From Litoditis marina (Eukaryota > Nematoda > Chromadorea > Rhabditida > Rhabditidae): a stretch of DNA of 64,000 nucleotides. A program made the translations under genes and the position numbers. The stretch lies in the NCBI GenBank assembly GCA_964036275.1, contig OZ038440.1:3819690-3883689 (forward strand). The letters are read 5' to 3'. Within the stretch, counting starts at the first letter, position 1, and each line of letters starts with the position of its first letter. Below are positions 37,038 through 49,457 of this stretch, in pieces. The notes under the pieces are model-generated. The model was given only the letters and a program-made list of their open reading frames with translations. It had not been told where the DNA came from and made no database searches.

Positions 37038-38503
37038 TTAAAGAGAGTTTGTCAAGTGAGTGCGGATATCAGGAGTGTTGGGAGGAGGGTGCTGAATAAT
37101 GGCTTGCCTTCTTCCCAATTGACGTCTTCGCCCGCACCGTAGACTCATCATCATATTGTGTAACACGCAAGACGCTAGAATGACTTTAGCCGCTCGATCC
37201 GCGTCAATACGAAGTTCTGTTTGAAGAATGCGAAATCGAGTTTTCAAAATTCCAAAGCTCTGCTCAACAATGACTCGCATTTTCCGGTGTGTTCTATTGA
37301 AGGCCTTCTTTTGTCGCGTGTCTCCTTTCCGATGGGGTGTCAGAACCCAATTACTGTTCCCGAATCCACTGTCCCCAATGAGTGCATATCCATTTGGAAC
37401 CAGTTGATGATCATAAATCCGTTTTAGGGCGCTGTTCTTGAACACGGTGCTGTCGTGCACACTTCCAGGGTAGTTACTGTTGACATAGATGAAACGCCCA
37501 TATGCATCGACACATCCTAGCATGTTGATTGAAGTAAATCCTTTACGACAATAGAAAGATCCACCATTCTCAGTAGGAGTTTTCAGACGTATTTGACATC
37601 CGTCGACGGCTCCAACAATATCTAAAAACGAGTATGAATCAAGAAGATACTTGACTTGAAATCCAATAAATCAATTTATATAGCAAGTGATTCTATAATC
37701 CAGTTTACCACTGAGATGAACAGTACTTTCTTTAACTTATTTTATACAGAAGATACATCATATTACGACAAATGTGGTATGCTAATTGTTCTTCACAGTT
37801 CTCACTTTTCAATGAGTCATTCAATATTGTATTAAACTTTTCACGCTCATCGGTTCTTCTAGAATACCATATTTGTACCATCTCACATCAACGAGTACTA
37901 GAGTACGAGAACAGCAGCTGAGATAATTACAAGAGGAAAAACGACTAAAAACGTACTCGGAAGCAGTCCAGTTCTGGCAAAATCTTGCGCTCGTCTTGCG
38001 CAAACTTGTGCATTGTCAAGCGAGAACGGCATGAAACGATCTACCACAGCCTTTTCCGTAAGAGCACACACAACTTTCCAGTAGCAATTTGAGACCGTAG
38101 TCTGACTAACACCGAGCGCGTCCGCCAGCACATGTTGATGTGGGTTACAGGCAAGGTAACGGAGTCCAATTAATACCTGAAACACTTGTACATTAAGTTC
38201 TACTCATTCCTTCATTTTTGAAGTGCCCACAAGTTTGGGATTTGACAGTTATGCATGTTCTGGCTCTTCATTTCAATCAAAAATAGCCTTTCTCACCTTC
38301 ATTCTATGTGAGACTGTCCAGTTGTCGATTGCCGTATCAGCCATGAAAGGAAGAAGTAGTCCACAAACACGTTCGAGTTTTTGTGGTGTCATACGATATT
38401 TCAGTCTAATCAAGGCTTCATTTTCAGCGAACACTTCGTAAGGGTCTTTCCGAACGTATTTTATATTTTTTTTTCTTTTTTGGGCGATCAAAAGCATAGC
38501 CAT
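37038..38503 (-). CDS. HARBI1-like DDE nuclease (PIF/Harbinger transposase)
   Basis: Three minus-strand exons: 38503-38297, 38176-37957 and 37621-37038, all in phase; 336 residues, near the HARBI1 length of about 350. An N-terminal helical region is followed by a helix-turn-helix (LADALGVSQTTVSNCYWKVV, about residues 85-104). The DDE_Tnp_4 nuclease core then has Asp149 (GAVDGC), Asp199 (PGSVHDSTV) and Glu262 (VEQSFGILKTRFR), with RKGFTSINM between. All three metal-binding acids are present and there is no stop or frameshift, so the enzyme could be functional. An acceptor (TTTTCAG) lies 6 bp before the ATG. It is convergent with the accessory gene, whose stop is 374 bp away; 36664-37037 between them shows nothing else. 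Confidence 0.92.
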
Positions 38504-39065
38504 TACACTCTGAAAATATACTGATCACCAAGCAATAAGTTGTGTAGAATGTCATAGAATACAAAACACAGCTTTGGTCACAATAAATGTACAGGAAAAA
38601 CTTTGCAATAAAGAAAAAAATAACATCTCATAGTTTCCAGTTGTCAGCTAGTTGGGAGCTAGGAGGTGAACCTGGCCGCGTATCTGATCAGGTAGTTCAG
38701 CTCAAAGTTGACCTTTTCAAGGGACTTTGCTACGGTGCAGCTGTTTTGTGCGCGAGCTCAACTTTTCTGGCGGCGCTTCGATAGTATTTCTAGTAGCGGA
38801 TGAAAAGAAAAACAATGAAAACATACACTTAACTTAAACTGTTGATAAATTTTTTTTCCGTTTGTATTGATAATATAATATTTCAAACTGCTTTAAGTGA
38901 TCTGTGAGCGCGCACACAAGGACAATTTCCTCGGATTAGTTTTCATTTTTGAGTTACAGTTTCTTCAAATTTCTCATTGGCTCGTCGAAGGCTTTCAATT
39001 GAACAAATATATTTATGTCGGCTTAGAACAAAAACTGCGCGGCGTGTTCCGTTTGCATGCCCGCT

Positions 39066-39128
39066 GTTCCGGTCTATACCGGCCACGCCCAGGCTGAAGA
39101 TGTTCTGGGCATGCCCTGCGGGTATAAA
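39066..39128 (+). promoter_or_regulatory. Conserved promoter of C-X3-C gene B
   Basis: The 25-bp block (39066-39090) is identical to that of genes A and C. The perfect palindrome GGGCATGCCC and TATAAA (39123-39128) follow. Upstream sequence from about 39000 is nearly identical to that of gene C. Confidence 0.75.
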
Positions 39129-39166
39129 GGAAGGAGAATGGGGGAGATCAGCATCTGCTCGGAAAC

Positions 39167-41658
39167 ATGCATTTTCAGACGGTTGCTCTTGTACTCGCTT
39201 CGACGTTCCTTCTTACAACGGTTGGTTTCAACTAATCAAATTGTAATTTCAAAAAAAAGTTGGACTAATTTCGCCAGTTTTTGATTCAGTCTACTTTATT
39301 CATCTTCGCTCGTTGAGATTCATTTTAAAATACAATGTTATACCTGATACCACATATAAAGAATGGTCATTCACAATCACACATCTGTTGCTAAAAATAG
39401 CGCAAGTTTGTGAGAAACCTCAACAAAAAAATAGTATCGAAGAATATTTTGCTCTCATAACTGTACAATGAACACGACAACGTTTTTAGGCTTCGGTTCT
39501 CCGTGAGAAACGTCAGTGTGAATGTGCTCCTGCGGCTCAGCCAGCATGCTCGTGCTCTCCATCCATCGCTTTACCCCAGGTAAGACTTGGGTTCAATACA
39601 GTTGAACGAGCAACAACGGACGTTTGTGTTACTTATATAGAACGTTTCAAGAAAAGCTTGTTTTTCTAATCACAACTGGAGAAGCGATTCATACCTGTAA
39701 ACCAGTTGAAAACAGAGTTGTTCTGACTTCCGGTCAATATATACTCAACACATATTAACGTTCTTTCAGCAACAAATGTCGTGTTCATGCCAACAGAATC
39801 CCGCCCCAGTGAGTTCATGTGCGTGTGCAGCTCAGCCAATCCAACAAACTGTTCAGGTTAGCATTTTTGATCTGTTAGAACTTGAAATCTGAATGAATTA
39901 CAGATTACAGTCAAGATTCCAAAATTCCCTCATGCATGTTAATTTTTTTCAACATTTTTTCACTTCATCGAAAACTCTAACACAGTTGACATGCGAAATA
40001 GTTCAGGTCAATGCTATTGCTCTTTTTAGAAAAATGAGCGTCGAGATAACTGAAAATAGAAGAGGTACTAGTACACAGATGTGATCATTAGTAAAATTAA
40101 TGATTTGCTTCAAATCACACGTTTCAGGTTGCAACCACTCAGTGCCAGCCAGCCTGTCAGCAGTCCTGCCAGCAACAGTGCAGTGCCCCTGCAGCCGCAC
40201 CGACTTGTCAGCAGACCTGCCAGTCTAGCTGCCAGGCATCTTGCACTCCTTCTACCCCAGCTCCCGTCGCTTGTCAACCACAGTGCCAGCAACAGTGCCA
40301 GCAGGTGAGAGTGTTTCTTGAGTGTATCACTTTGCACAGCTCAGATTTCTGATGAATCTACAATGTGTAATTAATTTGATTACTTAACGTCAACACATTC
40401 CAGTCCTGCCAGCAGCAAAACGTCCCTCAGGCTCAGTGTCAACCTCAGTGCCTACAGCAGTGCCAGCAATCATGCAGTACTCCAGCTCCAGTGCAACAAC
40501 AGCAGTGCCAGCCTTGTCAACAACAATGCCAGCAGGTACATCTCGAGCCTAGCCGTTCGTTTTGAACTCATACTCCAATCCAATTTACCGAACACCACTC
40601 AGATCATTCACTTGAGAGTCCAACCGTCGATATACGAAATAAAAGCATCTCACAACCTCTTATCTTCAGACATGCGTCCAGCAGAACATTCCTCAGACTC
40701 AATGCCAGCCTCAATGTGAACAGCAGTGTGCCCCAGCTTGCTCTCCCGCTCCAGTGCAACAACCACAGACCATCATGGTTCAGGTTTGTCTCCTTGATCA
40801 GATACATTCAACGTCAAAATACATCGTAAACCACTGAACTTGTTTGCTAGAAATCTAATCCAAATTTTGTTTTAAAATAAGATTAGAATAGACATGATAG
40901 GAAAAGGTATCATCATTTCAAACGTATTGTTCTCTTGCATTTTGAAATACCGAAATACGATTGTCCTGCTTGTCTCAAACTGATTTTGGCTCTTAGGTAC
41001 CCCAGCAACAGACCCAATGCACCCAGCAGTGCCAGCAGTCTTGTGCACCCGCTGCTCCAGTTCAACAGTGCCAACAGTGTCAGACTGCATGTGCTGCTCC
41101 AGTAACACAGGCTCCTCAGGAGGTCACAATTCAGGTGGGTAGTCAACTTGGGGTTGTTCACGCTAATAGATGACCACAATAAACGTTTGCACATTACGAC
41201 GAAATCTGGATACAATCTGAATTTCCAGGTTGAACTGCAAGTAGCCGTGGCTCAGTCCGCCCAGTGCCAGCCCATGTGCCAGCAGAGCTGTCAACAACAG
41301 TGTGTCCAGCAACAGCAGCCAGCAGCACAATGCCAGCCCGCATGTCAACAGACCTGCGCCTCTTCTTGTGCGGCCGCCCAACCAGCTGTCATGAGCTGCC
41401 AACCTGCTGCCACCCCAGCACAGGTGAACCCATTGAGATCATGTACATCACATGTTCTGATTCGTACCATTCCTGCATAACAGGGTAACCCTTTCTACAT
41501 CATCTTATTGTTCTTTGTATTTAGCCAATTGCAAAGCCACATATACCATCGTGGTCTACGGAATATTCAGTTTTATTACTACTGTATTTCAGAGCTGCCA
41601 GTGCCAGTCCAACTATTCTCCCTGTGGAAACAACAATGGACAGTGCTGTCGCAAGTAG
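39167..41658 (+). CDS. Secreted Cys/Gln-rich C-X3-C repeat protein B (abu/pqn-like)
   Basis: Nine phase-0 exons: 39167-39220, 39490-39579, 39770-39856, 40128-40304, 40404-40535, 40670-40783, 40997-41134, 41229-41423 and 41593-41658. Every exon has exactly the length of its counterpart in copies A and C; 350 residues. Signal peptide, REKR cleavage site, C-X3-C repeats and the CGNNNGQCCRK tail are all kept. Differences from A include RQCECAP for RQCGCAP and CLQQC for CQQQC in exon 5. A polyadenylation-type AATAAA follows at about 41709. The ORF is open throughout, so the copy looks functional. It is convergent with receptor B at 235 bp. Confidence 0.88.
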
Positions 41659-41892
41659 AACCACCGCCACAGGGAACTACCAATTTTGTGTATATATTGA
41701 AACATTCGAATAAACTTTCAACCTATATCCATGATAACTCCTGTTAACACAACGTGCCAGGGTTGTAGAAGCCTAACCCGAAAAGTCGAGGAAACTCGAG
41801 ATAACTCAGAATTTCGATTTCAACTCCAAACTCGAAAAACTCAATTCTCCCTTTTCTCTTTTTACGGTATGAAAACATTAACATAAAAAAGT

Positions 41893-44800
41893 TTATTGTC
41901 TAACTGATCTGCTGATAAGTACACTAGAAATAGTGACCGGGTTAACCACATTGGGACGGAGAGATCGTATGAGGAATGTTCTGAAGTCTTTTACGAAATA
42001 AATTATCACAATTGGGTTCAGAATAGGAAAAATAGCTGGAGTCGCCCCAATTAAAACTGTAAGAATAGGTGGGACTTCTATTGACAGCAGGGGCAAGATC
42101 ACGGACACTATTGCTGGTAGCAACAGAGATACCATGGGTAGAGCTCCCTAAAACAACAAGTGGATTTTAAAAAAAAATTGCTCATCTTGATAGAGTTCCA
42201 ACTTTTTTCATGTTGTTTCACCTGTTGAATAATAGTGATGTTATAGCTATCAACGGGAATTAGCTACAACAACTTGCAGCTACAACTTAGCTAGACGCGC
42301 TCCACCTGTCTATCTCAAACACTAGACAGCTAGACGGGAACAACTTAGCTAGACGCGCTCCTCCTGTCTATCTCAAACAGAGTGAAAACTGAAAACCTTG
42401 AATACATTCTTCCAGCTGATCTCTATTTTGTTATCTCTCATTCGACAAAGCGAGTGACAAAAACAACAGTTATATTAATATAAAAAACGAGTGTCAAGAA
42501 AGTAAAGATTAGTTTTAGAGATCACAAAAACAAAAAATATAAAACAGGTCCAATGAACGGATATTAAGAGAGAAAGGCCAAGCTCGCTCGTTTGAAATAT
42601 GGCAAAAATCTAGCTGGATTTTCGTGTAATGCGTTCAGATGTTTCCGTACTGAGTAATATTTGTGATACTTTGTAATTTTTAACCAAGCGAGATCAGCCT
42701 TGCTCTCTTAATATCCGTTTATTGGACCTGTTTTATATTTTTCATTTATGTGATCTCTAAAACTAATCTTTACTTTCTTGACACTCGTTTTTTATATTAA
42801 TTGACCTCTTTTTCTATAGTTACGGAGAAACTGTTATCAAAGTAATATATAACCATGTTAAAATAATGCACGGCTTTGATCAAGTTTTACACAGCATTGA
42901 GCATTAACAAATTCGAAAATTATACTAGCAGATTGTTGCAAATGTTTCCGCTCGAGGCGGGAGTCGAACCTCAATCCGTTTTTACTAGAAAATAAATTCT
43001 ATCCACTGTGCCACTCAGACATGTGAATGCAAATGAAAACTAGGCTGTACGCGCAACCGAGTTTTGAGCTGAGAAGTTTAGGAATCACTTTCACGTGATT
43101 CTCCTTTTTTTCTTTTTCGTTTTCTCAAAACCGGTCTATTCAGAAATTTTCCCGAGACCATTCAAGGCCCTATCATCCTTAAAATGAATTTTGCAACTAT
43201 GACTGAACAATACGTATACCCCAACTTTTTTTTCGCTTCACAAAAGTGTAAACCGTGTTCAAAAATCTTCATTGAGAGCGAAACTGGGCCCCGAAAAGAG
43301 GGCGGACATTTTTTTATAGCCGCCGCCGCCGCCCCGTTACGGAAGTCATTTTCGCGAGACGTTTACCCTTCTAACTCACGTCAACTGGGCCATTTTGAAC
43401 TCAAATTCACAAATCTTGTAGATGTATGCCCCCCTTAATTGCTCACGGCAAGTTTCTCGGAAAATGGTTCACAAATAACAAAGGAACGGGCAAAAAACTT
43501 TTCAAAACGTCTGCATAGTTGAAAACAAAAACTAATCTGGCGCACGATTCCGTTAGTAACCTGAGAAAACCGTCTATGAATTTTTTTATTAACTACAATT
43601 TTTTCAGCAGAAAACCGTGACGGCCAAAACACGTTTTAACTTGGATAATTTTTGTTCGACGAAACATTGATAATCTGGTACCTGAATAATAAGTAGACGA
43701 AACATAGGAGTGTGGAGCCTCTTAGTTCTGGCACTGGTTGAAGATTCTTTCAGTGTTTTAACTGTTCCATAACCGCAGATAATGATAATGATAAAAATAA
43801 TGGTCGAGCCAGTGAAGGCAGCTATCCAGGATATTAGCTTTGCGGGAGTTTCTAGAACATTCTGAAACACGAAGTTTGAGAAATTTCCCTCACAATTCGA
43901 GATAAAGTTATGCCATTGTTTTTTGAAATAGTGGCTATTAACGAAACATGTAACATGTATTCACATTCGGCAATTAATTGGTTTCACACGGAGCTCAGAT
44001 TGATTTATCACGCATACGAAAACATAAGAAAAGTGAAAACGGAAATGAGAATGAAGAGTAAAGTTTCGGTTGTATTTAACTTAGGCCATTCAGAGTAACC
44101 TCACCTCCATCGAACTTCCATAAAAACCAAAACTACGTAAGTCGTTTATTCCGTAAATAGCATTGGCAGTTGTTTCGAGCTTCTCAGCTAAATCTGGGTC
44201 TGGCTCCAACGCAACCAAAAGTGCCCCAACACTGAGAGAAGCAAGTAGCACAGCGACTAATGTCTGTACCACGATTCCATTTGTAGAGTAGATTAACTTG
44301 TATAGTTCTGGTCTGAAACAAATACTTGAATATAAGAAAAAAAACATAATGGGGCCGACTGGCTAAGTGGTAAGCGTTTGGCTGTTGCTCCACAGACCTC
44401 ATTTCGCTTTCCGTTTACAGACCATTTACAGAAATAGACCGTGGTATCAATCTCAAGCATTGCATGTGATGGAAACACACCTTTTCCACCGTTTACATAG
44501 TTGTTATGAAGACGATGACACAACTAAGTGATAGGTACGTATTGAAACATTGACACATTGAAATTGAGCGTTGGAAACTCGTAATGGGACATTGGGACAA
44601 TGGCAATTCACAGAATCAGAATCTAACTTTTAAATTTTGTTCGAGACGATATAAAATCATCTGTAACATCTTTGCTCTTTGAGGAAATATTTCAAGTTTG
44701 CACAAATTCTTACTTGGCTATGATGAGAAATCGAAAAACAAAACAGTTGCCGAACCATAGAACGGCTGCCTCAAAACAACAGGCAAAGGCGAATACGGCG

Positions 44801-45501
44801 GCACGTCCCCATTGAGTTTTGCCTATTCCATTGGCCGCCATTATTATCAACGCTCCATTGTCGTTCAGAAACACCTCGAAAATGATTGTGTTTTGAATTC
44901 AAACAGTGATTTCATCATGCTTTGTTGTTCTTTCTCAATTATGGCAGAAACTCATTCCATTCGTTTCATTCCGCCGCATGTTCCTTCACTAGTGGTACTT
45001 TGATTTTAACTTCATAACTTGCGCCTTGGTTTTAATTGACTAAATGATTTCCAAATGTCATTTCCAGTATATTTCGTCGCGTACCCTGTGTGCTAATTGA
45101 GACAAAGATATAGTTTACGATATGTGTCCCCAATGTATTGTTTCAGTATCGTTACAAGCAGTAGATACCACCCCCTCGCATGTAATTACCCGTTTCACCG
45201 CAGGGACGTGGTACGCAGTATGAGATAGGACTTTATTGGCTTAATAGGAATCTTTTTGAAAAAACATCTGTTCAAACAACTTGGAACAATCTGTGTTCAT
45301 CTATGTTCTGAGACTTACCGGTACGGTCACTGCATACGCGAGAGAAAATGCTATATCAATGATCACAAATCCGTATAGAAAAGTGCGAAATGACCCAATG
45401 AGTCTACTTTTACATACAACTGTGATGTAGAGGAAAAGTAGATTGAGTCCTATAGAAAGAGCTTCTATCACATAAGCTGACCATATTAACACGACCAACA
45501 T
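41893..45501 (-). CDS. Seven-transmembrane chemoreceptor B (Str superfamily-like)
   Basis: Five minus-strand exons: 45501-45319, 44874-44714, 44312-44105, 43861-43682 and 42147-41893, with the same lengths and phases as receptor A except the last; 328 residues. Seven membrane segments are spread as in A: two in exon 1, one each in exons 2 to 4, and two in exon 5, ending NPIVIIYFVKDFRTFLIRSL. No stop or frameshift. The acceptors of exon 2 in all three receptors are weak (TTCAAG, TTCGAG, TTCGAAG), an odd shared trait. Intron 4 (1.5 kb) carries a MITE and a tRNA-like relic. Intron 3 is essentially identical to that of receptor C, pointing to recent gene conversion. Confidence 0.86.
42474..42801. 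repeat. MITE with long (over 100 bp) inverted arms
   Basis: Left arm ATTAATATAAAAAACGAGTG onward is matched by the inverted right arm ending CACTCGTTTTTTATATTAAT. The arms extend through an ATTAGTTTTAGAGATCAC block and a CCAATGAACGGATATTAAGAG block, with only a short loop region. It lies in intron 4 of receptor B. Confidence 0.82.
42950..43022 (-). pseudogene. tRNA-like relic (or tRNA-derived SINE head)
   Basis: On the minus strand TGGCACAGTGGATA resembles an A box and GGTTCGACTCC a B box, at tRNA-like spacing. The T stem and acceptor stem pair poorly, so this is not a working tRNA gene. Confidence 0.4.
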
Positions 45502-46340
45502 AATTATTTGACTGAAATTTTGGTTAAGTTATTTGTGCAATTGTTGTAGAAACCGATCGTACGTTTAGTGGAAATATAAGATACGGGGAAGTTACAACGA
45601 ACGAAGTGTCTTGGCAGTACTGAACAACATTCCAAATGAGAAAGTATGAGCATGAAAAAGCGCCCTTACTTAGACAGTTAAATATGAGTTCGTTAATAAA
45701 CTCGAACTGTCTTATTCACATTTGATATTATTAAAACTCAGTACTCATGTGACAAAGGTTTTGGTGACCTACTACAAAATCAAATTACATCCTACAACTT
45801 GAAGGTCTTTCTGTCTGTTAAACAAAGCTCAAAGTCATAGTCTCTCACAGAGGTTTGTTGGACGCCTTCAAGTAAAAAGAGTAACATTTCAAACCAAGTT
45901 GATTGCACCTGCATCAATCTAAAATGAAGTGAAAACTATTCAAAAATGAAAAGCTATCCAAATTTACATAGGTCAAAGTCATATGTCGGATCAACTCTAA
46001 CAATTATCTGTCTTTACAGAGCACACCGAAGTGTTATAGAGGGAAATATTGCCTCCTCGAAATAATTAAAGGTTGGAGAAACCTCTCAGAACTATGATCA
46101 TGATCAAACAGAGCTGTCTAGTCTTTCAACCAATCTGCAAGTTACTTCCATATCGTAATATTAAATTTATTGAAGACTGAACGTTTTTTTTACATAATCA
46201 TAGGGAATTAGACAAAACGTAACTGTTCTGACATCCACTTGGGAACAGAGATTGTTCTGATGGAAATGGTGGGAAACTTATAACAGTAAACAGGGAAGCT
46301 AATTGTTAATAGAGTTAAACATTTTGAGTTTTTGAGTTCT

Positions 46341-46356
46341 GGGGGGGGGGGGGGGG
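46341..46356. repeat. Poly-G tract (16 G)
   Basis: A run of sixteen G residues between receptor B and C-X3-C gene C. It could form a quadruplex and may be a length-variable or assembly-sensitive site. Confidence 0.9.
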
Positions 46357-46827
46357 AACTTTCTTGCGTTTCAAAAAAGAGATAAATGTCCTAGTTTCAA
46401 AAATATTTTACGAAAAACGAGTTTTTCGAGTTCAACTTTCTCGCGTTTCAGAAGAAAACAACCGAGAATAGTTTATTGGTACCGTGATAAAGTAACAAAT
46501 GTGAGGAGTAAAGTGAGCATGAAACTAGGTGGAGCTGACTACAGTTTTATTTAAAATTTGATCTAGTTTTACAGTTGTTTCCATATTTCATTCAGAGGCG
46601 AAATCAACTACAAGGCTCGATTAGGATTGTTGATGATTCTCTTAAGAGCATTTTGCTGAAGTTATATATATTTTTTTAATTTCAAAACTACTTGACTTCT
46701 TTTTGTGTCATTCTCTATTATTAGTGTCTCATTGCATAGTGGCTCTTTGGAGATCTGCAATTGAACAAATATATTTATGCCGGCTTAGAACAAAAACTGC
46801 GCGGCGTGTTCCGTTTGCATGCCCGCT

Positions 46828-46890
46828 GTTCCGGTCTATACCGGCCACGCCCAGGCTAGAGATGTTCCAGGCATGCCCTGCGGGTATAAA
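46828..46890 (+). promoter_or_regulatory. Conserved promoter of C-X3-C gene C
   Basis: The 25-bp block at 46828-46852 is identical to that of genes A and B. AGGCATGCCC and TATAAA (46885-46890) follow at the same spacing as in gene B. Confidence 0.75.
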
Positions 46891-46928
46891 TGGAGGAGAA
46901 TGGGGGAGATCAGCATCTGCTCTGAAAC

Positions 46929-49219
46929 ATGCATTTCCAGACGTTTGCACTCGTACTCGCTTCGACTTTCCTTCTTACAACGGTTGGTACAAATTTAGGC
47001 TTGCATAATTGGAGGCATACATTGTTGTTGTTTGCTGGTTTGAAAACTAATTTTTCTCCGATACTTTTCCACTATCAGAATAGAAATTCAAGAAGTCAGC
47101 CCTGCTTTCCGTAAAATCATACGGCATCAAACATGCTTACTCACAAGTGTTTATTCAATGTTGTATTGTGTTAATTGTAGGCTTCCGTCCTCCGTGAAAA
47201 ACGTCAATGTGGATGTGCTCCTGCAGCTCAGCCAGCATGCTCATGCTCTCCATCCATCGCTATGCCTCAGGTTAGAGTTCTTCTTAATACAGTTGGATCA
47301 ATGACTACAAAAATGTATAATACTCCTTAACAGATAAAACTTACGTTATACGAAGACAGTTGAATTCAAATTAAGTGGAGATACGGTCCGATATTGCGAT
47401 CAAGTTTTTCCGAGAACTCTGTATTTCCAGCCAAGAACATACATTTACTTATATATTTACTTATTTTAGCAACAAATGTCTTGTTCTTGCCAGCAGAACC
47501 CCGCCCCTGTGGGTTCATGTGGCTGTGCACCTCAGCCAGTTCAACAAACTGTTCAGGTTAGTCGTTCATCTCTGAGAACATGAAACAAGTTACATTTATG
47601 TTTTCAAGATTCCTTCATTTCCGTTATATTGTGGCAATATGCCAATTCGGAATTTGAAGAATTTAGTTCAAATATCACGAATTCACATGAGTATGTTTTC
47701 AGGTTGCCACCACCCAGTGCCAGCCAGCCTGTCAGCAGTCCTGCCAGCAACAGTGCAGTGCCCCTGCAGCTGCCCCGGCCTGTCAACAGACCTGCCAGTC
47801 TAGCTGCCAGGCATCTTGCACTCCTTCTACCCCAGCTCCCGTCGCTTGTCAACCACAGTGCCAGCAACAGTGCCAGCAGGTGAGAGTGTTTCTTGAGTGT
47901 ATCACTTTTCACAGCTCAGATTTCTGATGAATCTACAATGTGTAATTAATTTGATTACTTAACGTCAACACATTCCAGTCCTGCCAGCAGCAAAACGTCC
48001 CTCAGGCTCAGTGTCAACCTCAGTGCCAGCAGCAGTGCCAGCAATCTTGCAATACTCCAGCTCCAGTGCAACAACAGCAGTGCCAGCCATGTCAACAGCA
48101 GTGTCAGCAGGTAAAACCGGCTATTGGTTTTTGACTCATACTCTAATACTGTGTTTCCCATTACCAAAAGCCAATAGTGTAAGCAAAATTATCTTATAAC
48201 TATCTATTATCTTCAGACTTGCATCCAGCAGGATATTCCTCAGACTCAATGCCAGCCTCAATGTGAACAGCAGTGTGCCCCAGCTTGCTCTCCCGCCCCA
48301 GTGCAACAACCACAAACCATCATGGTTCAGGTTTGTCTCCCTGATCAGATTAATTCAACGTCAAGATACATCGTAAACCACTGAACTCATTGGCTAGAAA
48401 TCTGATCCAAATTTTGTTTTGGAAATAAGATTAGAATAGACATAATAGGAAAAGGTATCATCCTTTCAAACGTATTGTTCGCTTGCGTTTTGAAATACCG
48501 AAATACGTATGTTTTATTTGTGTCAAACTGAATTTATTTTCAGGTACCCCAACAGCAGACCCAATGCACCCAGCATTGTCAGCAGTCTTGTGCACCCGCT
48601 GCTCCAGTTCAACAGTGCCAACAGTGTCAGACTGCATGCGCTGCTCCAGTAACACAGGCTCCTCAGGAGGTCACAATTCAGGTGGGTAATAATGACAACG
48701 ACTAAACCTCAACGAACAGTGGTATATTCTGATAAAAATCTAATTTTGCAGGTTGAACTGCAAGTAGCCGTGGCTCAGTCCGCCCAGTGCCAGCCAATGT
48801 GCCAGCAGAGCTGTCAACAACAGTGTGTCCAGCAACAGCAGCCAGCAGCACAATGCCAGCCCGCATGTCAACAGACCTGCGCCTCTTCTTGTGCGGCCAC
48901 CCAACCAGCTGTCATCAGCTGCCAACCTGCTGCCACCCCAACACAGGTGAGACCATATCTGACTCCGTACTTAAATTCACACCAGATTTCCTGCGTAATA
49001 AGGTAAATATACATCTTCTTTTTCATCTATCTTATTGTTCCTCACATTTCTACAGAGCCACGTATCACAATGTGGAATGTCACGTGTTGAATCGCGAAAA
49101 TATATCACATTCTTAACTACGAAATGTTCAGTTTTATTCCCATTTCATTTCAGAGCTGCCAATGCCAGTCCAACTATTCTCCCTGTGGAAACAACAATGG
49201 ACAGTGCTGTCGCAAGTAG
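46929..49219 (+). CDS. Secreted Cys/Gln-rich C-X3-C repeat protein C (abu/pqn-like)
   Basis: Nine phase-0 exons: 46929-46982, 47181-47270, 47470-47556, 47703-47879, 47979-48110, 48217-48330, 48544-48681, 48752-48946 and 49154-49219; 350 residues, the same length as A and B. It keeps the signal peptide, REKR site, C-X3-C repeats and the cysteine-rich tail. Small changes are seen, such as QQHCQQ-type for QQCQQ near exon 7 (CAG CAT TGT) and CAATQP for CAAAQP in exon 8. Intron 4 is nearly identical to that of gene B, so B and C are the closest pair. AATAAA occurs at about 49270. Convergent with receptor C at 239 bp. Confidence 0.88.
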
Positions 49220-49457
49220 AAACACCGCTCCAGGAAACTACTAATTTTGTGTATATATTGAAACACTTGAATAAACTTTCAATCTATGTCCATGATAACC
49301 TATGTAAACTCAACGTACCAGAGTTGTTGAAGCCTAACCCAAAACATCCATGAAACTCGATAACTCAGAATTTCGAGTTCGACTCCAAACTCGAAATGTC
49401 GATTCTCTCTCTTTTCTGGTTTTTCTGTCTGCAATCAAGGATCGTGTGGACATCGGT

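Larger units (their letters stand above)
32955..38738. mobile_element. PIF/Harbinger-like DNA transposon, both genes present
   Basis: A 16-bp inverted repeat, GCACCGTAGCAAAGTC, starts at 32955 and its complement ends at 38738. A weaker match continues inward (ATCAACTTTGG versus GGTCAACTTTG). Between them are two convergent genes typical of this superfamily: a DDE nuclease (minus strand) and a second, probable DNA-binding, protein (plus strand). A CAG on each side (32952-32954 and 38738-38740, offset by one base) may be a 3-bp target duplication, unlike the usual TWA; this is uncertain. It splits duplicated units A and B. Confidence 0.75.

Noticed and set aside
25616..49219. C-X3-C genes as a toxin or toxin-antidote system
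   Set aside because: Signal peptide plus Gln-rich C-X3-C repeats fit structural matrix proteins; nothing in sequence points to toxicity or an antidote partner.
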